64,000 bases of DNA from Vibrio nereis NBRC 15637 (GCF_001591105.1 NZ_BCUD01000004.1:124001-188000), one strand, 5' to 3'; counted from the first letter of the stretch, positions 34,357-43,478 are shown. Notes: generated by a model from the letters alone, not told the origin. A program made the numbers and translations.

Positions 34357-37038
34357 TTAATCGAGTGGTAATACCATATCGGCCACACCTTCCTCGAAGT
34401 GAACATCTAGCTTAAAGCCCATTTTTTGTGCAAGCATTAACATCCCTCGGTTTGCTGGCATAGTCATACCAGACATTTGTTTTGTCTTTTTCTGGCGGCA
34501 ATAATCAATGATTTTTTTCATGAGTAGTTTGCCTAATCCACCACCTTTTAGGTCTGAGCGTATTAATATTGCGAACTCTGCATCCGTGTTTTCGGTGTTT
34601 ATCAGTGCTCTGGAAACGCCGATTATTTCGGTGCCCTTTATTCCTTGTCTGACCGCAACAAATGCCATTTCTCGGTCATAATCTATTTGGGTGAAGTTAG
34701 CTAATGCTTCGTGATTGAACTCCCCAACATCAGTAAAGAAACGCTTATAAAGATCTTCCTTGGTGACGTTATGAATAAATTCAGCGTGAAGCGGCTCGTC
34801 TTCCGGTAGGATAGGGCGTATCAGTATTTCATCCCCTGTTTTTAGTCTCGTAATCTCTTCATATTCAACAGGGTAAGGCCGGATGGCTAATCGTTCGTGG
34901 GCGTCACCTTCATATCGTTTTAAGATGAGATCTGCATCTAATATGGTAAATGAGCGTCCGTTAGCCAATAGTGGATGTATATCCAGTTCATGTACTTGTG
35001 GGCAATCAACCACCATTTGAGAAATACGTACTAGCAATTCAGATAAGCCATGAACATCCATTGGCTCTGGCAATTTTTGCAGTCTAATTTTCCCCTTTTT
35101 CAGCGCTCTAACGATCAAATAGCGTGCGAGTGCCATATTCAACGGTGGCAAAGCTGAGGCCGCATCCATAGACTCATCCCACTCAGAACCGCCTTGTCCA
35201 AGCAAGATGACTGGTCCAAAGGTTTCGTCTGTTTTTACTTTGATACGTATTTCTTCACCACCGGCCAATTTGGCCATACCTTGAACTAAAAGGCCGTGGA
35301 TATTGGCTGATGGGTAGGAAAGCTTAGCGCGATCCAAAATGGATTCAGCTGCGTTTGCGACTTCACTGCTATTTCGGAGGTTGAGCATTACCCCCTGTAT
35401 ATCTGACTTATGTGCAATATCAGGAGAGCGTAGTTTTACAGCTACGGGGTAGCCTATTTGTTCTGCTACATGCACAGCTTCACTGGCATCTTCGGCTATC
35501 CAAGTAGGAAGGGCATTGAAATTAAAGTACTTAAGGAAAGTGCCGATTTGATGCGTATCTAGTGATACTGTTTTTTTATCCAGTAATTTGTCTTCAATCC
35601 ATTTTTTCGCTTCATTAAGCTCTGTGATATGGACAGGCTCTGCCGTAGTCGGCGTTTCCATCAATTGTTTTTGGTTTCGCCTGTACTCCACTAGGTGCAT
35701 AAAAGCTATAACCGCACTTTCTGGGGTGCGATAAGTTGGAATACCCGCTTGAGTTAAAATGTGTCGGGCGGGTTTAGCTGTTTGCTCGCCTGACCAATTG
35801 GTAAGAATATTGAAACGTTTGTATCTAGGGTGTGATTTGATTGCATCAACCACTGCTTGGGCTGTTTGCTCTGAGTGTGCGACTGCTGAAGGGCTATGCA
35901 TAATCAATATAGCATCGGCGCAGTCTGCATCCATGACGGCATTCAGCGTTTTGATATAACGCGTATGATCTGCATCGCCAACGATATCGATCGGGTTACT
36001 ATGACTCCAGCTTGGTGGCAAAATTTCACTTAAAGATTCAATGGTGTCTGGTGAAAGCTGAGCCAGTTTACCGCCACGCTCTAAAAGTGTGTCTACCGCC
36101 ATTATCGCAGGCCCACCACCATTGGTAATGATGGCAAGACGTTCGCCACGCAGTGGAACCGAGTGGGTAAGTGTTTCTACTGCAGCGAACAGCTCATGTG
36201 AGTTCTTAACGCGAAGCATACCAGTACGCCTGATAGCAGAGTCGTAAATGATATCTAGCGTATCACTGCCGCCTGTGTGGGCTTTTGCCGCGGCACGTCC
36301 AGCGGCTGTTCGGCCGCCTTTCAGTACCAGAATACGTCGATTTCGCGATGCGGCTCGCGCTGCGGACATGAATCGCCTTGCGTCACTAATAGTATCAACA
36401 TAAAGCAATATAGCATCTGTATGAGAGTCAGTACTTAGGTAGTCGAGTAAATCAGCAAAATCGATATCAAGCGCGTTACCTAGAGAAACAAACGCAGAAA
36501 AACCGATATTTTTATCATTAGCCCAATCCAAAATCGTGGTGCACATTGCGGCGGACTGAGATATGAAAGCAATTTTCCCTTTTTGTGCTGTCACAGGTGA
36601 AAAAGAGGCATTAAAGTTTTCCCATGGCAGAACAAGCCCTAAGCTATTAGGCCCCAGTATCCGCATACCCGCTGCCTTGGCAATTTTTAAGCAGCGGTCC
36701 TGAATACTATCACCATTATCCAGCGGAAAATGCATATCGGCAGATAAAACAATGGCCGCTTTTACTTTCTTAGCAGCCAAATCGTGGAATATTTGTATGT
36801 TTCTACTTGCGTGTGTACACACAATGGCGACATCTGGTACGACAGGAAGCTCAGCCACCGACCGATAGGCCAATACACCACACACAGCAGGGTGGTTGGG
36901 TGTGACGGGCATAATAATCCCTTCAAAACCACCGTGCAGTAGATTTTTCATGATGATATTACCTGCGCGCATTTCTTTTGTTGAGGCTCCAATAATGGCG
37001 ACAGATTTGGGTTTGAGCAGGCGTGTCAATTGATTCAT
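34357..37038 (-). CDS. patZ: Protein lysine acetyltransferase Pat (acyl-CoA synthetase-like plus GNAT)
   Basis: About 893 residues. In order: CoA-binding domain (PKSVAIIGASTKEMRAG), succinyl-CoA-ligase-like domain (KIAFISQSAAM, NPIDIVGDADH), ATP-grasp-like domain (GYPVAVKLRSPDIAHKSD, VILLGQGGSEWDES), and a C-terminal GNAT domain with the acetyl-CoA loop LKGGGLGKLLM. This is the Pat/YfiQ (PatZ) layout; the enzyme acetylates and silences acetyl-CoA synthetase and other proteins. ATG 37038 has GGAGC before it and is preferred over a start 10 codons upstream. A CRP-like site lies about 110 bases upstream, fitting known cAMP-CRP control of patZ in E. coli. Confidence 0.92.
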   Translation of the reverse strand: MNQLTRLLKPKSVAIIGASTKEMRAGNIIMKNLLHGGFEGIIMPVTPNHPAVCGVLAYRSVAELPVVPDVAIVCTHASRNIQIFHDLAAKKVKAAIVLSADMHFPLDNGDSIQDRCLKIAKAAGMRILGPNSLGLVLPWENFNASFSPVTAQKGKIAFISQSAAMCTTILDWANDKNIGFSAFVSLGNALDIDFADLLDYLSTDSHTDAILLYVDTISDARRFMSAARAASRNRRILVLKGGRTAAGRAAAKAHTGGSDTLDIIYDSAIRRTGMLRVKNSHELFAAVETLTHSVPLRGERLAIITNGGGPAIMAVDTLLERGGKLAQLSPDTIESLSEILPPSWSHSNPIDIVGDADHTRYIKTLNAVMDADCADAILIMHSPSAVAHSEQTAQAVVDAIKSHPRYKRFNILTNWSGEQTAKPARHILTQAGIPTYRTPESAVIAFMHLVEYRRNQKQLMETPTTAEPVHITELNEAKKWIEDKLLDKKTVSLDTHQIGTFLKYFNFNALPTWIAEDASEAVHVAEQIGYPVAVKLRSPDIAHKSDIQGVMLNLRNSSEVANAAESILDRAKLSYPSANIHGLLVQGMAKLAGGEEIRIKVKTDETFGPVILLGQGGSEWDESMDAASALPPLNMALARYLIVRALKKGKIRLQKLPEPMDVHGLSELLVRISQMVVDCPQVHELDIHPLLANGRSFTILDADLILKRYEGDAHERLAIRPYPVEYEEITRLKTGDEILIRPILPEDEPLHAEFIHNVTKEDLYKRFFTDVGEFNHEALANFTQIDYDREMAFVAVRQGIKGTEIIGVSRALINTENTDAEFAILIRSDLKGGGLGKLLMKKIIDYCRQKKTKQMSGMTMPANRGMLMLAQKMGFKLDVHFEEGVADMVLPLD

Positions 37039-37145
37039 AACATAGCTCCGGCGGGGTATATCAAACAATCGTACCCAAGCTGCATATTTAAAACAGAAGA
37101 GAATTGGAGTTGTTTTAATCAGATCACTGGTGAAGTGATTAAGTT

Positions 37146-37161
37146 TGTGTCACGTGTCACA
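37146..37161. promoter_or_regulatory. CRP-like binding site between pat and the SPOR lipoprotein gene
   Basis: TGTGTCACGTGTCACA matches the CRP consensus TGTGA-N6-TCACA at nine of ten informative bases. It lies 108 bases from the pat start and 96 from the lipoprotein start. Confidence 0.6.
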
Positions 37162-37256
37162 GTGTATAGGTAGATAATTGCAATGTTGGGTTGATTCTGT
37201 GCCTATCTAACGGCATGATTTAAGGTAATTTATCGTTTAATGTGTTTGAATATTCC

Positions 37257-37823
37257 ATGAAAAAAATCGCTATTGTTGGCCTATCTGTTGTACTTTCTGC
37301 TTGTGTATCAAGCGAGTATGTCACAGATGTGAGCTCTGAAAGCCATCGAGAAGAGTACCGTACAGCAAAAGTTGAAAAACCACTTCTGTCACAGCCTCAA
37401 GTCACAGAACAGAATGTTCAGGCTAACGTAGTAAAAATGTCGCCTAAAGCTGAAAAGCAGGTAGTGAAGATGACGCCAAAAACCGCAAAACCGGCGGTTT
37501 CTATCACTCCACCTAGTAGCAAACAGCAAGCGAAGAACGCACGATTTGGTTACACGATACAAGTTGTTGCTGTTGGTAATCAGCTGAAAGTCGATCAGTT
37601 TGCCCGAAAACTCCCTCAGCATGAACAGCCAATTTGGGAAAACTTCAAAGTTGTTAACGGTACGAAATGGTACACAATCTTATTTGGCGATTATGCAACG
37701 CGTAGTGAAGCGCAAGCGGCGATTGCCCAGCTACCAGCCGATTTTAGAACGCTTAAGCCTTTCGTTAAAAGTATCGATGCGATAAAAAATTCAGCATATC
37801 CAAAACTAAACAAATTGAACTAA
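37257..37823 (+). CDS. SPOR-domain lipoprotein
   Basis: About 188 residues. A lipoprotein signal MKKIAIVGLSVVLSAC gives lipid-modified Cys16, then a low-complexity lysine/proline/valine linker (about 25-95, with repeated KMSPKAEKQV/KMTPKTAKPA). A SPOR domain (about 100-175; GYTIQVVAVGNQLKVDQFAR, WYTILFGDYATRSEAQAAI) should bind denuded peptidoglycan glycans at division sites. A GTG five codons upstream is possible, but the lipobox fits ATG 37257. No Shine-Dalgarno sequence is evident. Monocistronic with its own terminator. Confidence 0.87.
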   Translation: MKKIAIVGLSVVLSACVSSEYVTDVSSESHREEYRTAKVEKPLLSQPQVTEQNVQANVVKMSPKAEKQVVKMTPKTAKPAVSITPPSSKQQAKNARFGYTIQVVAVGNQLKVDQFARKLPQHEQPIWENFKVVNGTKWYTILFGDYATRSEAQAAIAQLPADFRTLKPFVKSIDAIKNSAYPKLNKLN

Positions 37824-37829
37824 ACCACG

Positions 37830-37852
37830 AAGGGGCAAGTAGCCCCTTTTTT
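37830..37852 (+). terminator. Intrinsic terminator after the SPOR lipoprotein gene
   Basis: AAGGGGC pairs with GCCCCTT around AAGTA, followed by a T-run. Confidence 0.9.
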
Positions 37853-37976
37853 ATGTGTAATTATTGGCCGGTTACGCAGCTATACACTCGATTTGACGCT
37901 AAATTCGTGTAACTTGATTTCCTTTCTATTATTATGAGGCCACTAATACATCTGTTGTATCACGGAAAGATTTTTA

Positions 37977-38969
37977 ATGATTAATACGACAATATTACTT
38001 TTATGTGGAGGTGGCTCGTCTGAACACGAGGTATCTCTGATTTCCGCTAATTTCGTTCAAGAACAACTTGAAAGCACCCGCGAGTTTGATGTTATTCGTG
38101 TTGAGATGAAAGCGGATGGGTGGTTCACCACAGAAGGTAAACTGGCGTACCTTGATACAAACAGAGGTACTCTAAATACAGAAGACAATTCAATAAAAAT
38201 CGACTTTGTGGTGCCATGTATTCACGGCTATCCAGGTGAAACCGGTGATATTCAGTCAATGCTCGAGTTATCGGGTATTCCTTATTTAGGCTGCGGGCCA
38301 GAAGCAAGCACAAATAGTTTTAATAAGATCACATCAAAGCTTTGGTACGATGCATTAGGCATCCCAAACACACCTTATATTTTCTTGTCAGAGAATAATG
38401 CATCTGCGCTTGAAGAAAGTATGAGCGCATTACAAAAGTGGGGCTGTATTTTTGTAAAAGCAGCCAGACAAGGCTCATCTGTAGGATGCTATAAAGTCGA
38501 TGATATCAATGAGCTGGAATCTGCTTTGAATAATGCATTCCATTACTCCGATCAAGTGCTGATCGAACAAGCGGTAAAACCACGCGAGTTAGAAGTCGCT
38601 GCGTACCAATTCCAAGGCGAACTTTATATAAGCAAACCTGGTGAAATCAAAGCGCCGGAAGATGCGTTTTATACTTACGAAGAAAAATACAGCGAAGCGA
38701 GTCATTCGACGACAGAGATCGAAGCGAGCAACTTAAGTGAAGCGCAGCTTGAGCTAATCCGTTTAAGCTCGGAAAAAGTGTTTAAACAAATGCGCCTAAG
38801 ACACTTATCTCGTATCGACTTTTTCTTAACTCCAGATGGTAATATTTACCTGAACGAAGTAAATACATTCCCAGGAATGACACCAATTTCAATGTTTCCA
38901 AAAATGCTTGAGAATAATGGGCACGACTTCTCAGAATTTTTAGCGGATTGTGTCCGTAGTTCGATCTAA
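37977..38969 (+). CDS. ddl: D-alanine--D-alanine ligase
   Basis: 330 residues, ATP-grasp family. GGGSSEHEVSLISA at the N-terminus, HGYPGETGDIQSMLEL and a C-terminal RIDFFLTPDGNIYLNEVNTF with FPGMTPISMFP are Ddl signatures. It joins two D-alanines for peptidoglycan precursors. It is a stand-alone copy, not in the mra/fts cluster, so it is probably the second Ddl of the cell; in V. cholerae a ddl gene also lies near yciH and the vxr genes. Its stop codon overlaps the convergent integrase stop by 4 bases. Confidence 0.95.
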   Translation: MINTTILLLCGGGSSEHEVSLISANFVQEQLESTREFDVIRVEMKADGWFTTEGKLAYLDTNRGTLNTEDNSIKIDFVVPCIHGYPGETGDIQSMLELSGIPYLGCGPEASTNSFNKITSKLWYDALGIPNTPYIFLSENNASALEESMSALQKWGCIFVKAARQGSSVGCYKVDDINELESALNNAFHYSDQVLIEQAVKPRELEVAAYQFQGELYISKPGEIKAPEDAFYTYEEKYSEASHSTTEIEASNLSEAQLELIRLSSEKVFKQMRLRHLSRIDFFLTPDGNIYLNEVNTFPGMTPISMFPKMLENNGHDFSEFLADCVRSSI

Positions 38970-39922
38970 TCCCACGGTTTAAAACGTTTAAATACCATCC
39001 TTTCAGTATCTGCTTGTGCCTTATTACCTATGTAGTAATAAGGCATTGCAGCACTTAACCAACGCCCATAGTGCTGAATATCTGATACTTTGTTTCCTTG
39101 TTTGGCTAACTCTTTAGCTGCTCCGACTCGTAACGATTGGCCGGAAAACTTAAGGTCTAGACCAAGTTTATCGCTAGCGCTACGTAGAATACGGTAAATA
39201 GATGAATCATCCAAAGGCTCATTATTCATGTTGCCGTGCTTATCTATGGCTGTGAATAGTGTTGAGCCATGAAGTCCACGAAGATTTATCCATCGAGAGA
39301 GGTACTCGCAGGCATTAGGTGAAAGCGTATAAAGGTTGTCTCCAATCGCAACTTTTATACAGTCGTTATTGTATGTAAGCTGTTGAAGACTCAAATTACG
39401 CAATTCACTTCGTTTTAGCAGGCATTCATACATAATGTAGTAAATGGCCAAATTGCGGATATCGCGTGCTTTATCGGAGTGACCAAGAAGTCTGGTAATC
39501 TGATCTAAGTGCTTCTTCTCAAATGCATCGGTGGCCTTTGCGTCGCCCACCTTGTCTAAGCGAATTTTAGATAAGGCGATTTTGACACTAGAGTGCGCAC
39601 TCGGGTCCGAGGACGTAAGAATTCTATGGAACAAACCAATGGTGACAAGGTAACGTTTAATTGTTGCGTACTTACGTTCTATTGATTCCTTTTCAATAAA
39701 CATACGTAACGCTGTCGTAGCCGCTGGGATAGGGGATACATTCTTCTGAGTACAGAACTCAACAAACAAGTTCCAGTCTTTCGTCATCGCTAGGAGTGAA
39801 TTACGCGAATACTGATGATCTGTCAGATGATTGACATCCTCAATGGATACTTTTTTTGAAAATAATCCTATGTATCGTTTTATTTCGGAAATGTCGTCGA
39901 TGGAACGTATTTTTTTTCTCAT
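38966..39922 (-). CDS. Tyrosine recombinase/integrase, stand-alone, with altered HxxR box
   Basis: 318 residues. The N-terminal part resembles a core-binding (SAM-like) domain (LTDHQYSRNSLLAMTKDW). The catalytic part shows the first Arg in LLKRSELRNLSL, the Box II region as GQSLRVGAA where GHSLR is usual (His replaced by Gln), then HYGRWLSAAMPYYY with candidate nucleophile tyrosines. So the fold is that of a phage-type integrase, but one catalytic His is missing. No excisionase, phage genes or att repeats were recognised nearby. It meets ddl tail to tail with a 4-base overlap, which argues for a long-settled gene. Confidence 0.87.
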   Translation of the reverse strand: MRKKIRSIDDISEIKRYIGLFSKKVSIEDVNHLTDHQYSRNSLLAMTKDWNLFVEFCTQKNVSPIPAATTALRMFIEKESIERKYATIKRYLVTIGLFHRILTSSDPSAHSSVKIALSKIRLDKVGDAKATDAFEKKHLDQITRLLGHSDKARDIRNLAIYYIMYECLLKRSELRNLSLQQLTYNNDCIKVAIGDNLYTLSPNACEYLSRWINLRGLHGSTLFTAIDKHGNMNNEPLDDSSIYRILRSASDKLGLDLKFSGQSLRVGAAKELAKQGNKVSDIQHYGRWLSAAMPYYYIGNKAQADTERMVFKRFKPWD

Positions 39923-40012
39923 TTTAAAGCACTATAACCGTCAGATTTTAATAAATATACTTGATAATGATATATATACAATTATTATTAAATGACCGAT
40001 TTCTAAATAACG

Positions 40013-40396
40013 ATGATTATGGCCGCAGCTTCTTATCGAGGGTTTACCCTTAAAACTGCCGGAAACTCGACAGAGATCTGGCAAGTTCAAATTAAAAAAC
40101 ATCTGTTGTCAGGAAGCATGGCAGCAGTAAAGAAAAGCATCGATTGGTTTTGTGATACCGCTACAATCATCGATCCAAAAGAGTTCAGCTCACTCGAAAA
40201 TCAAAAGCAAACCAAAGCAAATTCAGCCCAAGAAGTCTTTAATGGTTATCTGTTAAAGAATGACACAGGTGAAGCGAATGCGTGGTACTGCTTATTTAAC
40301 GGCCGCTTAATCAAAGGCGGTAAAGTTGCAATTCAAAAGCACATCGAGGCATACTTGCAAGCCAAGCAAAGAGCCGAACAGCAACAAAAGAAGTAA
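40013..40396 (+). CDS. DUF3319 family protein
   Basis: 127 residues, basic and soluble. It contains AASYRGFTLKTAGNST with SMAAVKKSIDWFCD near residue 40, and repeats a similar sense later (AWYCLFNGRLIKGGKVAIQK), suggesting two related half-units. It ends in a glutamine/lysine-rich helix. I associate this with DUF3319, a Vibrio family of unknown role. It lies 6 bases before yciH and is surely in its operon. Confidence 0.78.
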   Translation: MIMAAASYRGFTLKTAGNSTEIWQVQIKKHLLSGSMAAVKKSIDWFCDTATIIDPKEFSSLENQKQTKANSAQEVFNGYLLKNDTGEANAWYCLFNGRLIKGGKVAIQKHIEAYLQAKQRAEQQQKK

Positions 40397-40402
40397 TATA
40401 TT

Positions 40403-40714
40403 ATGAGTCTTGTATATTCGACCGAAGTTGGTCGTATTAAACCTGAAGAAGATAAGCCCCAACGTCCTAAAGGTGACGGTATTGTTCGAATCCAAAAACA
40501 AACCAAAGGTCGCAAAGGTAAAGGAGTTTGTGTTGTATCTGGACTCGATCTTGAGGATGCACCACTTAAACTTCTAGCAGCAGAGCTAAAGAAAGTGTGT
40601 GGTTGTGGTGGCTCTGTAAAAGATGGCACTATTGAAATCCAAGGCGATGCTCGTGACAAGATCAAAGTACATCTAGAGAAAAAAGGTTTTACAGTTAAAC
40701 TTTCAGGTGGCTAA
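40403..40714 (+). CDS. yciH: YciH, SUI1/eIF1-like translation factor
   Basis: 103 residues. The SUI1 domain is clear: GDGIVRIQKQTKGRKGKGVC, LKKVCGCGGSVKDGTIEIQG and ARDKIKVHLEKKGF. Bacterial YciH resembles eukaryotic eIF1 and is thought to affect start-site selection under stress. It follows the DUF3319 gene by 6 bases. A 9-base inverted repeat (CTAATAATC/GATTATTAG, 40711-40755) starts at its stop codon and may help end the transcript. Confidence 0.93.
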   Translation: MSLVYSTEVGRIKPEEDKPQRPKGDGIVRIQKQTKGRKGKGVCVVSGLDLEDAPLKLLAAELKKVCGCGGSVKDGTIEIQGDARDKIKVHLEKKGFTVKLSGG

Positions 40715-40755
40715 TAATCGATTGGATAATCAATGATTAACCAAATGATTATTAG
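40711..40755. repeat. Inverted repeat at the end of yciH
   Basis: CTAATAATC (40711-40719) and GATTATTAG (40747-40755) are perfect inverse copies 27 bases apart, at the boundary to the IS remnant region. Possibly a weak terminator or an old insertion boundary. Confidence 0.5.
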
Positions 40756-40977
40756 GTATTTTATGGTAAATCAAGTTATGTTGAATTTACTACTAAACAC
40801 CAAGTTTCAAAGTTACTCAAGATAGAAGGGAGCATGGCGCTCCTTTCTATTTCTACATTATATTTAACATAAGATAGATAATACGCACTGCAGTTATAAG
40901 CACAAAGCGAAAATTTCCTAATATTACCAAGTGAATTTGTCCTACATTCGCTTGGAGGTTTAAAGATGCTAATAGTC

Positions 40978-41525
40978 ATGAATGATCGCCAACTACAACG
41001 ATTTTCTGTCATCCCAAATGTCTTGCACTGGTATCTTTCTTGTATAGTGCGTCGCGAATTCTTTGGCCACGACAACCGAGGAAAACCTTCATCCTATCGA
41101 ATTGATGACAAAATAAAAGCCCAGGCCTGAACATCCGTTCTTAGCAGTATCCAGACTTTGGTCCTACGTTTGCGCAGGAAAAGTTAACAGTACAACATCA
41201 TATCAATGCGTCGCTTGAAGTCCTTCGTCAATGGATGATTTCCGATGGTCTTTGGGTGCCACATTCACAACGTAAGCCTCGTATTTATCAACCTCGTTAT
41301 CGCCGTGACTGCTTTGGTGAGTTCATCCAGAACGATGGCTCTCATCATGATTAGTTTGAAGGACGTAGCGATAAATGTTGCCTGCTGGTGTTCATCGATG
41401 ATGCGACTGATCGCCTGATGAACTTGCGTTTTAGCGAGACCGAATCCGCCTTCAATTATACGGTCGCAACACGAGAATACCTCAATGAACATGGTAAACC
41501 GGTAGCATTCCTCCAGACTAAGTAA
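40978..41525 (+). pseudogene. Decayed ISNCY-type transposase fragment
   Basis: Reading the plus strand gives MNDRQLQRFSVI at 40978, then an apparent internal deletion leading to GHDNRGKPSSYRIDDK, a TGA and a frame break. From 41148 another frame continues with YPDFGPTFAQEKL and RQWMISDGLWVP. Next comes NDGSHHD, a TAG where tryptophan is expected, FEGRSDKCCLLVFIDDAT and finally NEHGKPVAFLQTK before a stop at 41523-41525. This order matches ISNCY-family transposases, whose catalytic segment reads like DGSHHDWFEGR. The C-terminal part is lost. It is inactive by several lesions. Confidence 0.82.
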
Positions 41526-42045
41526 CCAGAGAGATAGTAAGAATACATTCATTCCTCTAGAGAGTGTTTGTTACAGGCTTCACGTACAACATTTGCTTTG
41601 CAGGAACGGTAATTAGTAGAAGAGCCTGTTTACTTTCTTATTGTGTGACGCTGTCACCTTTATGGGCGAGCCCTTTGTGACACTGTGCGCCTGAAGAATA
41701 ATCATCTAATAAAAATAGCCCGCTCAAGCCATCACTTACCACATTGTAATTTTATTACAAATAGGATTAACCTAAACCTGAAAACAGATAAAAACTCTGT
41801 AGTAATTCCTTGATTACAAGGGTAAATGTGGGTTTTTAACCTTTATTCAGATTTTCTGAAACTACTTCTGTAGGTTGCTGTTAGGCTTTTAAGAATACGG
41901 CGTTGGTAGCGAAGGTATGTAAGAATTTTCGTTGTATCACTATAGAACTAGTTATAGTGCACCGATTTTTCACAGGTATAAAAAATCCCAGGCTACATAA
42001 TGTAAACCTGGGATTAAGTTCTACTTCCTAAAAATAGGTGCTGCC
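41526..42045. other. Gene-free stretch next to the IS remnant
   Basis: About 500 bases without a convincing gene. Possible leftover insertion-sequence DNA lies at its left end. GTGAC/GTCAC repeats occur near 41645-41695, and the yoaH terminator is at 41981-42015. I see no further structure. Confidence 0.4.
41981..42015 (-). terminator. Terminator after yoaH at the end of the vxr operon
   Basis: On the minus strand AATCCCAGG (42015-42007) pairs with CCTGGGATT (41992-41984), followed by a T-run. It lies 31 bases past the yoaH stop. Confidence 0.88.
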
Positions 42046-42204
42046 CTATCCTTTTGTATTAGCTGCTTTAGCTTCTTCTCGTATTTGCTCAGCTACGATC
42101 TTGATTGCTTGTGCAGTGCTGATTCCTTCTGCCATTAGCTGCTGAATTCTATCTACAGCTTTTTGTTGTTCTTCATGGCTTAGCGGTGGTAAATCATCAA
42201 ACAT
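42046..42204 (-). CDS. yoaH: YoaH family (UPF0181) small protein, last gene of the vxr operon
   Basis: 52 codons from ATG 42204 to TAG 42046. The protein starts [20 protein letters not shown] and continues [21 protein letters not shown], closely matching E. coli YoaH ([20 protein letters not shown]). A helical, soluble protein of unknown function. It ends the vxrABCD-yoaH cluster; in V. cholerae the fifth gene, vxrE, occupies this place. Its ribosome site (AGGGG) is buried in a strong hairpin, described separately. Confidence 0.9.
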   Translation of the reverse strand: MFDDLPPLSHEEQQKAVDRIQQLMAEGISTAQAIKIVAEQIREEAKAANTKG

Positions 42205-42209
42205 AAAAC

Positions 42210-42232
42210 GGCCCCTATTTTTGCTAGGGGCC
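42210..42232 (-). promoter_or_regulatory. Hairpin covering the yoaH ribosome binding site
   Basis: GGCCCCTA and TAGGGGCC form a perfect 8-base GC-rich stem with a 7-base loop. On the minus strand its 3' arm contains AGGGG, seven bases before the yoaH ATG. It may limit yoaH translation, or work as a partial terminator after the TraF-like gene. Confidence 0.6.
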
Positions 42233-42280
42233 GACTATATTATGAATTGAGGGATAAAACCAGTATTGCTACGTTAAGGC

Positions 42281-43420
42281 TTAATAGCTAGTTAAGAAGT
42301 TGATGTATCCACCCATTGAGTCTTTGTTGGTATAGCTAGCACCAATATCCAATTGGAACAAATTAAGCGGTGATAATCCGATACCGGCTGTGACCGTATC
42401 ATCAAGGTTGTCGTAAGCAAGGTTACGTTTCCAACCCGCTCTCAACTTAAGTTGGCGAAGAAGATCGACTTCACCGCCAACACGAATCATTTGTGTGTTG
42501 TCGGCGAATCCTGTATATCTTTCTTCTTCATTCAAATCATAATCAACACTAAGCGTCGCGTAGTCAGCAACCAAACCAAAACCTACTGTATAATGCGGAC
42601 GTAATTTGTACTCAAAGGTTTGTTGAGGATTGGATGGCATTGCTTTAGTTTTGATATCACGCCCTAAAATGTTACTTGCTGATATACCAGCCCTTAAAGG
42701 CCCATAAAACCAAACAAAACCCGCATCTGCATTTAGTACCGTTTCGCCTGTCGAATTTTCTCTTAGATCTTTAAGCTCATAGTCAGATAGGGATGCTTCA
42801 TAAACGTACGTGTAAACACGCTGTAGTTTTGGCGAAACACCAAAAGCAATGTGTTGCCCCATGAAAGTCTGATATTTGGCGAGCGCCATTCCGACTTCTG
42901 TTACGCCTACAGAAACAGCTTGAATCTTACTATTACTCGCATCAGTAGCCGCGTCTCCAGTATCCGGAATGACAGGGTTTACAAAAGATTCAGTATAAGC
43001 TTTACCAAATAAGTTGGCCGCCACAAATTGGTTAGGTAAAGCAAATGCGACAACACCACCTAACTCTACTTTCAGTTGATCGCCTCTTAAATCACTCAAC
43101 GATGCTTCTAAAGCGCTAACTTGACTCGGATCAGTTTTAACTTTATCTATTAAATCAACAGTTTTATCGATGTCATCAATAAACGAATCTTCGTCCGTAT
43201 ACGTCAAGCCAATACTTGGCAGGATCATACCTAAATCATCATTGCGACGGTATATAGCAGTCAACGCAGGGTTATAGAAAGGTGCAGTCAGAAAGTTTGC
43301 AGATACAACGCCTACTCCCCCCATCGCGTCGCCCCTTGCTTCAATTGCATAGTTAGCAGCGGTGGCGGTAGAGGCAAAGAGCGCAAAAGAGAGTGGAAGA
43401 AGTTTAATTGAATTTGTCAT
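42281..43420 (-). CDS. vxrD: TraF-like outer-membrane beta-barrel protein of the vxr operon
   Basis: 379 residues with a signal peptide (MTNSIKLLPLSFALFAS, cleavage near TAA). The mature protein begins NYAIEARGDAMGGVGVVSAN and FYNPALTAIYRR, typical of outer-membrane barrels in the TraF_2 family (annotated as conjugal transfer TraF). It ends in alternating strands and SYTNKDSMGGYINF. No conjugation genes are present; the name is by family only. It is the fourth gene after vxrA, vxrB and vxrC, matching vxrD of V. cholerae by order. Confidence 0.82.
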   Translation of the reverse strand: MTNSIKLLPLSFALFASTATAANYAIEARGDAMGGVGVVSANFLTAPFYNPALTAIYRRNDDLGMILPSIGLTYTDEDSFIDDIDKTVDLIDKVKTDPSQVSALEASLSDLRGDQLKVELGGVVAFALPNQFVAANLFGKAYTESFVNPVIPDTGDAATDASNSKIQAVSVGVTEVGMALAKYQTFMGQHIAFGVSPKLQRVYTYVYEASLSDYELKDLRENSTGETVLNADAGFVWFYGPLRAGISASNILGRDIKTKAMPSNPQQTFEYKLRPHYTVGFGLVADYATLSVDYDLNEEERYTGFADNTQMIRVGGEVDLLRQLKLRAGWKRNLAYDNLDDTVTAGIGLSPLNLFQLDIGASYTNKDSMGGYINFLTSY

Positions 43421-43478
43421 GTCGATTTAATTACTAGAACGCTGGTATTTGTATCAGCGTATTGTCCAATAAATTCAA

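Noticed and set aside
41645..41695. A CRP site or integrase att repeat in the GTGAC/GTCAC repeats
   Set aside because: Spacing does not match CRP and the repeats are short, with no second copy near the recombinase.
42281..43420. Evidence for a conjugation system from the TraF-like gene
   Set aside because: The family name is historical; no other tra gene is present and the neighbours are a two-component system.
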